A DNA stretch of 64,000 bases, taken from Patella vulgata (lineage: Eukaryota; Mollusca; Gastropoda; Patellidae). The notes beneath the pieces are model-generated. The model ran no database searches, had not been told where the DNA came from, and worked only from the letters and a program-made list of their open reading frames with translations. The stretch is from positions 27,298,890 through 27,362,889 of the forward strand of contig NC_065882.2 of assembly GCF_932274485.2 (NCBI RefSeq), given 5' to 3'. Every line of letters begins with the position of its first letter. Within the stretch, counting starts at the first letter, position 1. Of this stretch, positions 33,248 through 43,946 are shown one piece after another. Both the position numbers and the translations under genes were made by a program.

Positions 33248-34729
33248 GATAGGTTGCCAGGCAACGAAACATACGCCCACAGCAACTAAATCGTCCGGGC
33301 AGTCAACAAGGGTTGCCGCATATTTTTACTTTTTTCGGTAATGAAACATTTATAATACACTAAAATCTGATTAAGAGCAACAACTCATGAAGTAATTATC
33401 AGAAAACTATTAGAATTTGTTTGGTTTTTATAAAGTTCTGCCCCATGCTAACGTTTTGTATGCAAAGCTTTTAATATCATGGATTTAACTGTTTAAGTCA
33501 TAAAAATTCATTGAAAATCAATATACTTGTTCTTCTCAAGATCTTAAACTCTGTGTATCAATCTGAAGTCAATCGAATTATAACTTTAGCCTTTAGAGCA
33601 TCACAAGATTTTGCAAAGTGATCAAGGGCCATAACTTTGGCAGTAATTATCGGAAATCGTTGAAAATCAATAGGAATCTTCGTCTCATGACCTCAAACAC
33701 TGTGTATAAATTTAAACTCAATCGGATATTAACTTTAGCCTCTAGAGCATCCACAAGATTCTTTGAAGTGATTAAGGGCCATAACTCTGGCAGTAATTAT
33801 CGGAAATCGCTGAAAATCAATAGGCTTCTTCGTCTCATGACCTTAAACACTGTGTATAAATTGAAAGTCAATCGGATATTAACTTTGGCCTCTAGAGCAA
33901 CCACAAGATTTTTCAAAGTGATCAAGATCAAGGGCCATAACTCTGGCAGCAAATATTGGAAATCGCTGACAATCAACAGGCTTCTTCGTCTCATGACCTT
34001 AAACACTGTGTATAAATTTAAAGTCAATCGAATATTAACTTTCGCTTCTAGAGCATCCACAAGATTTTTTGAAGTGAGCAAGGGCCATAACTCTGGCAGT
34101 AATTATCAGAAATCTCTGAAACCCAATAGGCTTCATCATCTTATGACCTTAAACACTGTGTATAAATTTAATGTCAATCGGATGTTAACTTTAGCCTCTA
34201 GAGCATCCACAAGATTTTTTGAAGTGATCAAGGGCCATAACTCTGGCAGTAATTATCGGAAATCGTTGAAAATCAATAGGTTTCTTCGTCTCATGACCTT
34301 AAACATTGTGTATAAATTTAAAGTCAATCGGATATTAACTTTGGCCTTTAGAGCATCCACAAGATTTTTTGAAGTGATCAAGGGCCATAACTCTGGCAGT
34401 AATTATCGGAAATCGCTGAAAATCAATAGGCTTCTTCGTCTCATGACCTCAAACACTGTGTATAAATTTAAAGTCAATCGGATATTAACTTTGGCCTCTA
34501 GAGCGTCCACAAGATTTTTCAAAGTGATCAAGAGCCATAACTCTGGCAGTAATTATCGCAAATCGCTGAAAACTCTGGCAGTAATTATCGCAAATCGCTG
34601 AAAATCAATAGGCTTCTTCGTCTCAAGACCTTAAACACTGTGTATAAATTTAAAGTCAATTAGATATTAACTTTAGCCTCTAGAGTGTCCACGACAATAT
34701 ACGACCACATTTCAATGTGGGCGTATAAA
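33248..34729 (+). mobile_element. Helitron-like element (subfamily 1), full length
   Basis: 5' end: GATAGGTTGCCAGGCAACGA, containing the palindrome TTGCCAGGCAA, then TACGCCCACA. 3' end: a hairpin ACCACATTTCAATGTGGG followed by CGTATAAAAA. Subterminal TACGCCCACA and TGTGGGCGTA are inverted. The core is a 150-bp tandem array. The insertion lies in an A-run of the host MITE, with no clear target duplication, as known for Helitron-like HINE elements. No Rep/helicase is encoded, so it would depend on an element elsewhere. Confidence 0.8.
33505..34690 (+). repeat. Tandem array, 150-bp unit, seven to eight copies
   Basis: The block GGGCCATAACTCTGGCAGTA recurs with spacings of 150, 156, 150, 150, 150 and 150 bp from 33626 on, and a short partial duplication lies near 34570. 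Because 150 is a multiple of three, one frame stays open (33618-34601, 327 codons) and encodes a repeating 50-residue pattern. This is a by-product of the period and not a gene. Confidence 0.93.
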
Positions 34730-34932
34730 AATGGATAATCGAGACTATATTTTTTTAAGGTATTTTTATCGTAATGATGATCGAGGCTAGGCCCAAAATT
34801 CAATCGGTTCAGGGTGGATCAATTTGACTAAAATTTTCAGCAAATTTCCATTACATTATCTAGTTTTTAACTATTATAGTGAGAAGTGAACTACCAGCTA
34901 TTTATCTAATCTCCCGTAATGTATCTTTAATT

Positions 34933-35849
34933 ATTTGTTAAGCACTTTCGAGATCTTCAGCTCTTGGTAAAAATACATTTACATTTTGAATATTCCAATC
35001 AGGTTTATTTAAAATTTGACTCAAATCTGGTGAGTCATTACGGTTGTATGAAGATGTTAACTGTTAATTTACCAGAGCTAAATTTTATTACTGGTTTTTG
35101 AGGCATTGAAAGATCAATGGTGCAAAAAAACGCCTTACACAAAGTAGGTCAGTGCTTGGAATTCTGATAATTAGGATAGTCTAAGGTTATGACATTTATT
35201 AATGTATAATGTATATTTTTATGGTAAAATTCAAAGATAAAACTGCCCTAAAATCTAATGTAATATGGAAACAAAAAATATTTTTAAAAAATGAGATTTT
35301 GTAATTAGAAAACTGTGTTAAATTGATAATAAGTGATTATGGAAGAAAGCTTAAACATGTGACACACTGAGATTCTTATAATAGAAATATTCAATCCTCA
35401 CAAAGTTGAAATATAAATATATCTTTACAACATTTATAAATAATTAAATAAGATAATTATATAATATATGCAACTTATTTAATAGAATAAGTGGCATGGT
35501 TTGCCTGTACAGGAAAATCATTTAAAGCACATAGTTTCTTACAAAATGGAGCCATGATAAACTAGTTTACAACTGATAGTGTTGAGTAAAATGGACAAAT
35601 AAGGTGAGTTAACAGTTAAATGTTTTAAATGGTGATTTTTAAAGTGATAAAACAATGGCATGTGTCCTCTTTCGAGTCTGTATTAATTCTGTCAAATACA
35701 GTAAACACGGTTCATATAGTTATAACATCAAGTACAATAAAATTGGAAATAGTAAATAATACAAAGCCCGGATTCCCACTGGCATCAATTGAATGAAAAT
35801 ATCAGCAGAGTAAGTAAACAAAATTTTGATATCGCAAAATTGAGGATTA
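34933..35849. other. AT-rich intergenic DNA, nothing recognised
   Basis: No supported feature. Confidence 0.4.
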
Positions 35850-36086
35850 TTATATCAAACGAAATTTTCTTTCAATCCAGTGATATAATTCACGTTGGTA
35901 TAATATACGGTGACGCAATGGAAAAGCATCACTGATCTGACTGGAATTACTGGTGAGATGTAATGCAGCCAAAATGCCCCCATCACTACTTATTTGCCCC
36001 CTTCTGGAACCAAAAGGTGGCTTTACTACTGGTTTGATTGAAACAGAATACCAAGCAACTGATGCCAGTGGCAATATAGTGTCTTA
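35850..36086 (-). CDS. Candidate terminal exon, unknown product
   Basis: I do not recognise this protein. A block of higher GC than its surroundings is open on the minus strand from a TAA near 36089 to a TAA at 35850. It encodes a stretch with PLASVAWYSVSIKPVVKPPF, SRRGQISSDGGILAALHL and ILYQRELYHWIERKF. There is no good ATG (the frame opens on a TTG). A weak acceptor-like AAG precedes it. It could be a last exon of a minus-strand gene, part of a long 3'UTR of the receptor upstream, or chance. Confidence 0.22.
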
Positions 36087-36512
36087 AATATAATTAATAC
36101 AGCGAATTAAGAAAGTTACTGAATATACTATATACTACAGTATAGCAATGATATTTTCTATAAAACTAAAGTTGATATGATCATTAAAGCAATGAAAAAA
36201 TTGTGCCCCATTGCTTAGAAAAAATTTCACTGCAAAACTGACATCTTATTGATGACTACACTGAATGTTTTTTCTCAGTTTTTACATGCAATATGAATAT
36301 ATAGTCTTGTAGTTTCATCGTGTATTATAACTACCTTTATACCAAGACATATCCAGAATAAAACTAATAATAGTGAATTCTTTCATGCATATTCATATTG
36401 ACATACTGGAAAATACTTAGTTTCGTCTTCTGTAAAATGTCTTAAATTTACACCAACTTAATATTTACAATGATATTATTATAATTATACATCTACTTTA
36501 TACAATTATCTT

Positions 36513-37756
36513 AAGTGATGGTCCGATAATCGGTTCCAACATCGGTAATTGGCCGATAAGTGGCCTATCGGAAGAAATCGGTATCGGACGATACTCAGCC
36601 ATTTTGCAAATACTGGAGTTGCCGATATCTGTTTAAAAGGACTCGGTAAATAACTCTAAAATATCATTCGAGTTGTGAACAATTAAAGCATTAATTTGCT
36701 TGACATTCAGTATGATTATTTTAGTTGCTGTGCACGTGGCTAATTAGACACAATACAAGACTCTCATAGAGGCCGTAAAAGGAAATAATAAACAGTGCAA
36801 ATCCTTACCAGTCTAGGTTATTTTTTTAATCCTTATTCACACATTGTTTGAGAGTTCGGATCTCTCAAAGCGTCTTTTTTTTTTTTTTTTTTTTTTTTAT
36901 AAATACCATTTCTGCGCAAGTGCAAACAAACATAAACGTACAACAGTCCACCTGATAAAACATGTGACTGGAATATGGAATAAACCCATTACATGATTAT
37001 CAAAAAGATAGAATTACAGAACGTAGGCCTCTCTTCGATACCATTTCAATGCGTGCCGATATTGTACGTCATCATGCAGTGGGCTTATATACCAGAAATA
37101 AGAGATCACAAACTCAAACAATAATACCTATTTAGGCTTTTGAATAAAATTTATAAACTATGAAATAAACAATGGACCTCCTTTGATCACTGTTGCTGAT
37201 GTCAAATAGTTTCAAATCTTACTACTTCGCTGCATTTTCTTCCTTCGTTTTATCAAACTCACCATGGTACTGGTATACGCGTGATTAGAATAGCGGGAGA
37301 ATATTGCGCGATTGCCACTGTTGACAAATGGGAAGCTATCGCTTTGACGTCATATCATTACTGCATGAACCATTCTGACATAGATATAATACAGGTGCTG
37401 AACAAGTTTGGGAATTATAGTCAATATTTAATAAATGATAATCTCGACTAAATATAAATGATTTTAATTCACAATAGATGGAGTGTATTTTTGTCTACGG
37501 AGGAATTGTGAACCAATTATTTTTTCCTTAAAATAACAGTGTGTTCCCGTTTGATTCCTGAGGTAAAATAGTACCAGCTGTTTCCTGACTAACAATGACA
37601 TGTAACTACATCGATTATGATGACATTCGAGACATTTCAATGTGTAATAGTTTTATATCCACTATTATTGGTAATTGTACCTGTATCGGCCAATATATTT
37701 CGCTGTCAATATCTGATATCGGTAAAACCGACAGTAGCTATATCGGACCATCACTA
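36513..37756. mobile_element. hAT-type nonautonomous element, 1244 bp
   Basis: Left end AAGTGATGGTCCGATAATCG, right end CGGACCATCACTA; beyond the first 14 bp both ends are rich in CCGAT/ATCGG. The flanks ATTATCTT (36505-36512) and ATTATCCC (37757-37764) agree at 6 of 8 positions, as expected for an aged 8-bp hAT duplication. It contains a 20+ T run at about 36877-36899. No transposase. The 37595-37858 frame crosses the element's end and is chance. Confidence 0.8.
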
Positions 37757-37764
37757 ATTATCCC

Positions 37765-38438
37765 TAATGAATATCCAGTAAAATATAGCAGCAGGACTCT
37801 CAGTCAACAGGTTTCAATGTTTTACACAGGATATTTATTTTGTGCACTAACAATTTGATTTTATTATTTAATGTCTAACCTTCATCTAGTGATATATTAT
37901 AAAATATCCTGACATACAAACTGACTGTCAGATTTTTCAGTTACATGAAATTTCATCTGATCAGCCAGAATGTCAGTTGGTCATTGACTAGCAAATATGG
38001 ACGAAATGAGAGCCCTGCCTGACCCATACAAATATATATATAAATAACACATACCGCCATATATAATACACATAACTTAAACATACATTACTCAATACCA
38101 AGCTGGGGTATGAGAAGGAAATCAATAAATATAGTGCATACTTTGAATTGTCTTTTCGGAAATTATTAAAACGGGGAACTGTTGAATAAATTCCAAAGTT
38201 TTTTTCTGTTAAATATCACGGACAGGAAATGTGTATGTTGTACATGGGTTTTTAAGACATCAGATACTACATATGGATGTAAAAATTATACATAGTACTA
38301 TACATTCAAATAAATATTTCAATACTGCTAATTACTTTTTTTCCCCAATTTTAAATATTTGTTGATAGGAATCAAATTTGCCAAAACAGACCAAGTAATT
38401 GTATAAGAAAAGTGGGATTAACCTAGAAAATATAAAGA
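37765..38438. other. 3' flank of the second PAQR gene
   Basis: Likely 3'UTR and intergenic DNA. No clear minus-strand AATAAA close to the stop and no known repeat. Confidence 0.35.
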
Positions 38439-39449
38439 TTAGTGTTTCTTGGCAATTTCTTTGACTTTCTTATCAACAAGACCAAGTATACTGAAAGTGG
38501 TTATGATTTGTGAGAGAATTAAAACACTAAATCCTATAAGTACATCATTGATATTCATACGAGTATGATTGGCCAGACCTCGCTTAATATTCAGATCAAC
38601 ACTTCTCATCTGATAAATTATAGAATAAATACACAACAAATGAAATATCTGATGACCATGGCCAACATAATCAAACATTTTCGGCCTATACCTCTCTGGA
38701 ATATGGGCAGCGAAGGCCACAGCCTCCACAAGACAGAGAAAGAAGGACATTGTCATATGGTTGAGATCCATAAAGCTACATTTCTCATCCATAAAACAAT
38801 GAAAATAATTTGATAGTATAGGTATAAGAATCCACGCACCCTGAATAGTGAATGAAAATATCTGTAGTAGTTTTCTTTCCAACTGATGAGGACCAACAAA
38901 TTTGAGTTTGGCAATGACGCAAGTGGCATAAACAAGCCAACCAACAAAAACATTGCCAATTATGTAATAAGGTGCCATGATTTGGTAAACTTCAGGTCGG
39001 GCGCTAGAATAAAATGTAGCTATACCCGCTCCAGATCCGTACAGACTTATCCCAGCATAATCAGCTAAACTTAAAATATAATGAACTTTAATAGATTTTA
39101 AATGTAGCAAATGCGACATGGAACTTATCAAAAACATGACAATGGAACTTAGACCAAATGCTAATAAGGCTCCACCATCTTTGTTACCAAACAGGTCATA
39201 TTGAAGACCAAACATGGCTAACTCTGCTAAGACAAAGATACATGCTATAAGATGTGTCCACACGTTGATGGTTTCATTATGCCATTGAAATAAACTGATG
39301 ATATAATATGACCAGGTTTTATTAGGTAAACGGTAACCAGTGAGTATGTATGGTTCACGGAATTGTACTGGTAAAGACTTTGCTGAAACTGTCTTCTGAA
39401 TACACAGATAATGTCTGATTAGACCAATAGTGGAACCAATAAAAGACAT
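38439..39449 (-). CDS. PAQR-family membrane progestin receptor-like protein (copy 2)
   Basis: A 336-residue paralogue of the receptor at 17286-18308, of normal family length and uninterrupted. Shared hallmarks: TWSYYIISLFQWHNETINVW (45-64), SSMSHLLHLKS (109-119), LADYAGISLY (128-137) and GHGHQIFH (263-270). The presumed metal ligands are H113, D130, H266 and H270. Eight hydrophobic segments are visible, then a short basic tail (KKVKEIAKKH). An acceptor (a T-rich tract, then CAG) lies 21 bp before the ATG, so the 5'UTR is probably split as in copy 1. Same strand, matching structure and ~20-kb spacing point to an old tandem duplication; the two are clearly diverged. The role as steroid receptor is inferred from the family, and the ligand is unknown. 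Confidence 0.93.
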   Translation of the reverse strand: MSFIGSTIGLIRHYLCIQKTVSAKSLPVQFREPYILTGYRLPNKTWSYYIISLFQWHNETINVWTHLIACIFVLAELAMFGLQYDLFGNKDGGALLAFGLSSIVMFLISSMSHLLHLKSIKVHYILSLADYAGISLYGSGAGIATFYSSARPEVYQIMAPYYIIGNVFVGWLVYATCVIAKLKFVGPHQLERKLLQIFSFTIQGAWILIPILSNYFHCFMDEKCSFMDLNHMTMSFFLCLVEAVAFAAHIPERYRPKMFDYVGHGHQIFHLLCIYSIIYQMRSVDLNIKRGLANHTRMNINDVLIGFSVLILSQIITTFSILGLVDKKVKEIAKKH

Positions 39450-39470
39450 TCTGATGCTTTAATTAACAAT

Positions 39471-39495
39471 CTGAAAAAAAAAAGAAAAAAGAATG
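39471..39495 (-). other. Probable 3' splice site before the second PAQR start codon
   Basis: On the minus strand a long T/C tract (TTTTTTCTTTTTTTTTTCAG type) ends at 39471. The exon would begin at 39470, 21 bp before the ATG. The tract is strong, so a 5'UTR intron is likely. Confidence 0.65.
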
Positions 39496-39564
39496 AAATT
39501 GAGTAATGTAATTGAGTTGGTACTTTTTAACCTGAAGCATTCTCTAAATCAACATGATTACCGG

Positions 39565-39800
39565 AATATAAAGGCAACGAAACATATGCCCGCAGCAGCT
39601 AAGTCGTCTGAGCAGTCCACAAAGGCTGTTAGATATTTATACTTTTGTAGGTAATGGGAGCACTTACAAGACACTAAGTAATTGTCAGAAATAATTAACA
39701 TTTAACTGGTCTCTAGTTCTTACTAGTCTAACATCAGTAATACAAGACAAATATGGTACCGGTAATCAGATGATCTTTAGCTATTTGACTTATCAAAAGT
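39565..39800 (+). mobile_element. Helitron-like element (subfamily 1), 5' fragment
   Basis: GGCAACGAAACATATGCCCG, AGCAGCTAAGTCGTC and GTCCACAAAGGCTG match the subfamily-1 start in decayed form. The tandem core is mostly lost. Confidence 0.6.
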
Positions 39801-40574
39801 TGTAATCAGGCTTCTTCATCTCTTAAAGGAGAGGGGGGTGGGGTGGGATGTGTGAAAATATTAGAGTCCATTTCATTCGGCATCAAACAAGCTAATGAAG
39901 ACCGGTACACGACATTCAATGAGGTACATGTAGGAGGGAAATTTTGCCACAACAGATGATGCTATGACCTACACTTATTTCTATTTCCGACTGTTGGGGT
40001 AGCTTGTGTCCAGAAAAATACAAAAGCAGTTGCCATGCAAGATACGCCCATGATTTGCAAGAGATGCACAGAGAACAAGTTAAAAACAAAATGATTTTTC
40101 GTACATTCAGGGGCCATAATCCAGGAAGTTACTGTTCGATACACACAAGTATTGAAAGGAACCCAGAAATTTGGGATATAAAAATATATTTTTTGTACAA
40201 TCGAATCGGGGGCATAACCCAGGAAGTTACGGCCCGATATGCATGAATTCGACAGGAACAGTTCTTTGGGATATAAACATATATTTTAAGTTTCATCAAA
40301 TATTCCAAATCAGTTAAAAATTGTGACCTCTAATAGGGTCCACAACCTTGGTATTACTTACTTTTACACTATTTGCGTACGTGGAGTGACCATTATGTCA
40401 GGCAGTTTCGGTCTGATTTTCAAGAAATTCAACCTCTACCATCATTATGGTGTAATGGTTATATATTTAAACATTCTTTTTTAAATCTGATTAAAATTGT
40501 GACCTGTAAAACAGGGTCCACAAAATTAAAATGCGATTTTTCATATGATCAGGGATCATAATTACTAAGTTGCT

Positions 40575-40680
40575 CATTACAAATAGTAAGATAACAACAC
40601 CAATGTTGATTTAAATTGACCAATAAGTCGTGTTTACAATGTCGAAGACTGGATGATACTGAGTTTAAGACTTGGCTACT
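40575..40680 (+). repeat. Third copy of the 49566/51357 dispersed repeat (part)
   Basis: GTAAGATAACAACACCAATG, TTGATTTAAATTGACCAATA and GTCGAAGACTGGATGATACT match about 51675-51745. Confidence 0.7.
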
Positions 40681-40769
40681 TTAATTTAAGTTTCGTCAAA
40701 ATCAGATAAAAATTGTGAACTCTAAGAGTGTCTACAACCTTGGTATTACATACTTTCACACTATTTTTG

Positions 40770-41055
40770 AATTGTTAGATACCCTCTCACCGTCCCATAT
40801 AATAACTTTTCAAATTCAACGGAATTATCAGTGAAATGAAATTCGATCGTTTGTCTCTTACCGCTCGTTACTTCAGTCTGTTATATAGAAGGACAACTCG
40901 TGGTTGTCATGTTTGGCGTCACTTTCCGTTTCTTCACGTACTTGTAACATGTCTCCCGTTTCAATGATCTCTGTGTTAAAATTATATTTGGAATGTATTT
41001 AACCAGTTCTATCACATATGTAATATTGACTGACACCAATATTGTCCTTTAAGTG
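40770..41055. repeat. Foldback family, right-arm fragment
   Basis: TACCCTCTCACCGTCCCATA, ATGATCTCTGTGTTAAAATT, CCAGTTCTATCACATATG and CACCAATATTGTCCTTTAA follow the order of the right arm of 46068-46801. Confidence 0.8.
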
Positions 41056-41539
41056 GGATTAGCTCTAATCAAACGAAACACTGCAAGGAGTATGTGGTAT
41101 AACATACTTTTACAATATTTGCGTACCGGGAACGGCCATTTTGTCAGCCAGTTTCAGTCCGATTTTCACGAAATTCGAACTTGATCATCATTTTGGTGCA
41201 ACAGTGATATAGTTGGACAGTTTTTAAAAGTTGGAAAAAAATTGTGACCTCTAGCACAAGCTAAAAATGCGTTTTTGCATACAATCAGGGGCCATAATCC
41301 CGGAATTTAAAGTCTGATACATGCAAATATCGAAAGGAACCAAAATCTTTGGGATATAACCCTATCTTTCAAGTTTCCTCAAAATCGGATAAAAAATGTG
41401 ACCTGTAGAGTATCCACAAACAGATTGTCGACGGACTGACAGGGGCGACGGCAATATACGTCCACATGAAAATCCCAAAAATAAATATATGATATGACAC
41501 ATATTAATTAATCACACATTTATTTTTTTTGCAAAAGTA

Positions 41540-41720
41540 TCAAGCTGATTATCAACTATACACTAAGTTTCATCAATCTCTATCAGATAGATCAGATAGA
41601 ATCAAAGTTATCTTGTCCCAAAGCATCGACCAATGAAATTGCTTAGCTCTGCTTAGCTTTAGCTTGAAATGTTAATCATTAACTCAGTCAAGACATTCAC
41701 TTAAAATACAGATATGACGT
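41540..41720 (-). repeat. Dispersed repeat (relative of 1126-1240)
   Basis: CACTAAGTTTCATCAATCTC, GACCAATGAAATTGCTTAG and AACTCAGTCAAGACATT are shared with 42190-42320 but in a partly different order, suggesting rearrangement. Confidence 0.45.
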
Positions 41721-41982
41721 CATCCTTTGATGTTGGAGTACCATTATTTCAGATAATCGTACGGGCAATGTGCCAAGTGTAACTTGGTAAAATATTGAAC
41801 TCGAGTGATGTATTTCATTGCAAAGCACGTGCAAGTGTCTGTATTTTAAGTTGTTTAATGTTCTCGAGCTTAAGACATTGCGTAATATATTGTAAAAACA
41901 TTAATGTCTTGCTCTCGACCATTAAACAATACCTAATGAACATCTATATCAAGTTTAAACATTCTACCTCAATTAAAAGAGA

Positions 41983-42178
41983 GAGAGAGAAATGGGGTTT
42001 AACGTCCACTCGACACAAACTAGGTCATTTCGGGACTAACATATGGTTTAATTTTATTTCAATAATTCGCTTGCGCGTAGGGGTCTTTAGCAGTGGGAGG
42101 AAACCGGAGGACCCGGAGAAAACCCACGAGGTTGGACAGGCGACCCTACTCCTTGTCACGTACAACCGGGACCTCAAT
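41983..42178 (-). mobile_element. tRNA-derived SINE (family 2), head-less, inverted partner
   Basis: Begins with a (GA)n run and AAATGGGGTTTAACGTCC, then the family body in reverse up to GTCACGTACAACCGGGA, where the tRNA-like part is cut off. It faces the full copy at 42327-42605. Confidence 0.88.
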
Positions 42179-42189
42179 TAAAAGCAGAG

Positions 42190-42325
42190 TTGTTATGTTC
42201 CAAAGTCTTGACCAATCAAATTGCTTATCGCTCTGCTTACCCTGAGCAGAAAATGCTCATTATTGAACTCAGTCAAGGTATTGATGTAATGAAACTATGC
42301 ACTAAGTTTCATCACTCTCACTAAT
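42190..42325 (-). repeat. Dispersed repeat (relative of 1126-1240) between two SINEs
   Basis: CTGAGCAGAAAATGCTCATT, TGAACTCAGTCAAGGTATTG and AATGAAACTATGCACTAAG match 1126-1240 in reverse complement. Confidence 0.65.
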
Positions 42326-42326
42326 A

Positions 42327-42605
42327 GAGGGGGGTTGGATGGCTGAATGGTTAGCGTGCGCGCTCTGTATCATACAGTATGTCATTGAGTCGACTGGCGT
42401 GGTTTCGAATCCCCTATTGTACGTGGCAAGGAGTAGGGTCGCCTGTTCAACCTCGTGGGTTTTCTCCAAGTCCTCCGGTTTCCTCCCACTGCTAAAGACC
42501 CCTACGCGCAAGCGAATCATGTAAATAAAATTAAACCATATGTTAGTCCCGAAATGACCTAGTTTGTGTCGAGTGGATGTTAAACTACATTTCTCTCTCT
42601 CTCTC
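42327..42605 (+). mobile_element. tRNA-derived SINE (family 2), full length
   Basis: The head has an RNA polymerase III A box (TGGCTGAATGGTTAGCGTGC) and B box (GTGGTTTCGAATCCCC), spaced as in a tRNA gene. The body (AACCTCGTGGGTTTTCTCC, CACTGCTAAAGACCCCTACG, GTTAGTCCCGAAATGACC) and a (TC)n tail follow. It is the best full copy of the family here. The A and B boxes suggest it could be transcribed by polymerase III. Confidence 0.9.
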
Positions 42606-42607
42606 AT

Positions 42608-43880
42608 TTCATCTTAATCTGATTTGTTGAACTGATTGTCTTTTTGTCTGTATGCAAATTAGTTTGTTTAAAAGACCCCTTCACAGGCAGAAGACAATGA
42701 AAAATATACAGGGACATCAGATGAGATAGGCTTAAGACATTTAGTAACCCTTTGATATGATCTTGTAAATAATGTATTTTTAAACTGTATATAAAGTAAT
42801 ATTGAAATGGATTTGGAATTGGACTTAAAATGCAGTGACCACTTTCACTATTTATACTTCTCCACAAATGAGCTATACACCCCAAAACCTAGCTCATCTA
42901 CAAATATTCCATATGTATGAAATATTACATTATCACCAGGGTGTATATTCCAACGCAGAATAGTCCCGAAACTGGCCGAAACTGTTGGTGATATAATACT
43001 GTATTACCCTGTGGCTAGGGTAAACTTAATGGAATTTAAAGTTTTTCTATGATGTATTTTCGCAGAGGAAGCTTGAACATCAATAAATGAAGCGAAGAAA
43101 AGTTATCGAGAATCGAAGGGCTGTGGTGATAAGACAGGGTAGGCCTATGCTGTTTTTAGTGCCTATTTGTCACTAGAAATGGTCGAATTTTGCAAACAAT
43201 CATCGTCACCGTTGTTTCTGGCATTTCTAATTGGCTCGTACTGATAGGGAAGAACATAAGGGCGAAATCAATGTCTGACAAGCTGTCACTTTCTGTCGAT
43301 GCCATATTGAAATATACATCGACTGTTACACGAGTGTTGTCTCTTACGTAATGTCATGTGATTTAGCTTCAGCTCATTAATTGTTATGTGTTTAATTAAT
43401 TGCGGAAATCCGAAAGTGTTTAATGACGCCGATGGTATTTTTTACTAAAACTTTTTTTTAAAAATAAATAATTCTGAAATGCGTTACACAACGAACTTTG
43501 AAAATGATAAAATTAAACTTTTACTATATAGCATTCTCCTTTAATAATATGTTACAATATGTAAGCTTACCTTTACATGCACTGATCTCTGTGTATTCAA
43601 ACTAAGACAATCTTAACAACTTTCACGGCTTTACCATTTACCACATAGATGGTAACAACCAATCTTTATTCTACAATATAATACAAAACTCTAGTTATTT
43701 CAAATAAGTGTTAAATTACTGATTAGAAAATCGAGATTTAGATGGTTGTTGATGAACAATTCAGGAAATAATACTGTCAAGATAATGAGAAGTACAAACA
43801 AATGTCACAAAAAATATTGGCAGAATAAGAATAATTTTTTTTTTATTATTGTCATTACTATACTTATACGAGCATGACGT
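42608..43880. other. Intergenic, nothing recognised
   Basis: No gene or repeat match is supported in this stretch. Confidence 0.35.
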
Positions 43881-43882
43881 TT

Positions 43883-43934
43883 TAAAGATGCATTATCTAA
43901 GAGCTAAATCTGCCTATTGCAGGTCTATAATTTG
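43883..43934 (+). mobile_element. MITE left-end fragment next to a SINE
   Basis: AAGATGCATTATCTAAGAGC, TAAATCTGCCTATTGCAGG match the left end of the TTAAACATACATTATG family. The rest is not continued after the SINE. Confidence 0.65.
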
Positions 43935-43946
43935 GCTTCAAATTTA

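Larger units (their letters stand above)
33063..34932 (+). mobile_element. MITE, TTAAACATACATTATG family, split by a Helitron-like insertion
   Basis: The left part 33063-33247 (TTAAACATACATTATGCAAG to the A-rich ATTAAATCAAAA) and right part 34730-34932 (TGGATAATCGAGACTAT to GTATCTTTAA) are continuous in other copies such as 47159-47535, where CAAATCAAAAAAAGTGGATA joins them. The interruption is 1.48 kb. Confidence 0.85.
40016..41478 (+). mobile_element. Helitron-like element (subfamily 2), interrupted
   Basis: Starts CAGTTGCCATGCAAGATACG, has core units (CAGGGGCCATAATCCAGGAA; TTTGGGATATAAACATATAT) and ends near GCAATATACGTCCACATGAA with a decayed hairpin. It is broken up by a repeat at 40575-40680 and a foldback fragment at 40770-41055. 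Confidence 0.65.

Noticed and set aside
33618-34601. 327-codon open frame that looks like a repeat protein
   Set aside because: It is the 150-bp tandem core of a Helitron-like element; the period divides by three and keeps a frame open. The residues match nothing known and the other strand is also partly open.
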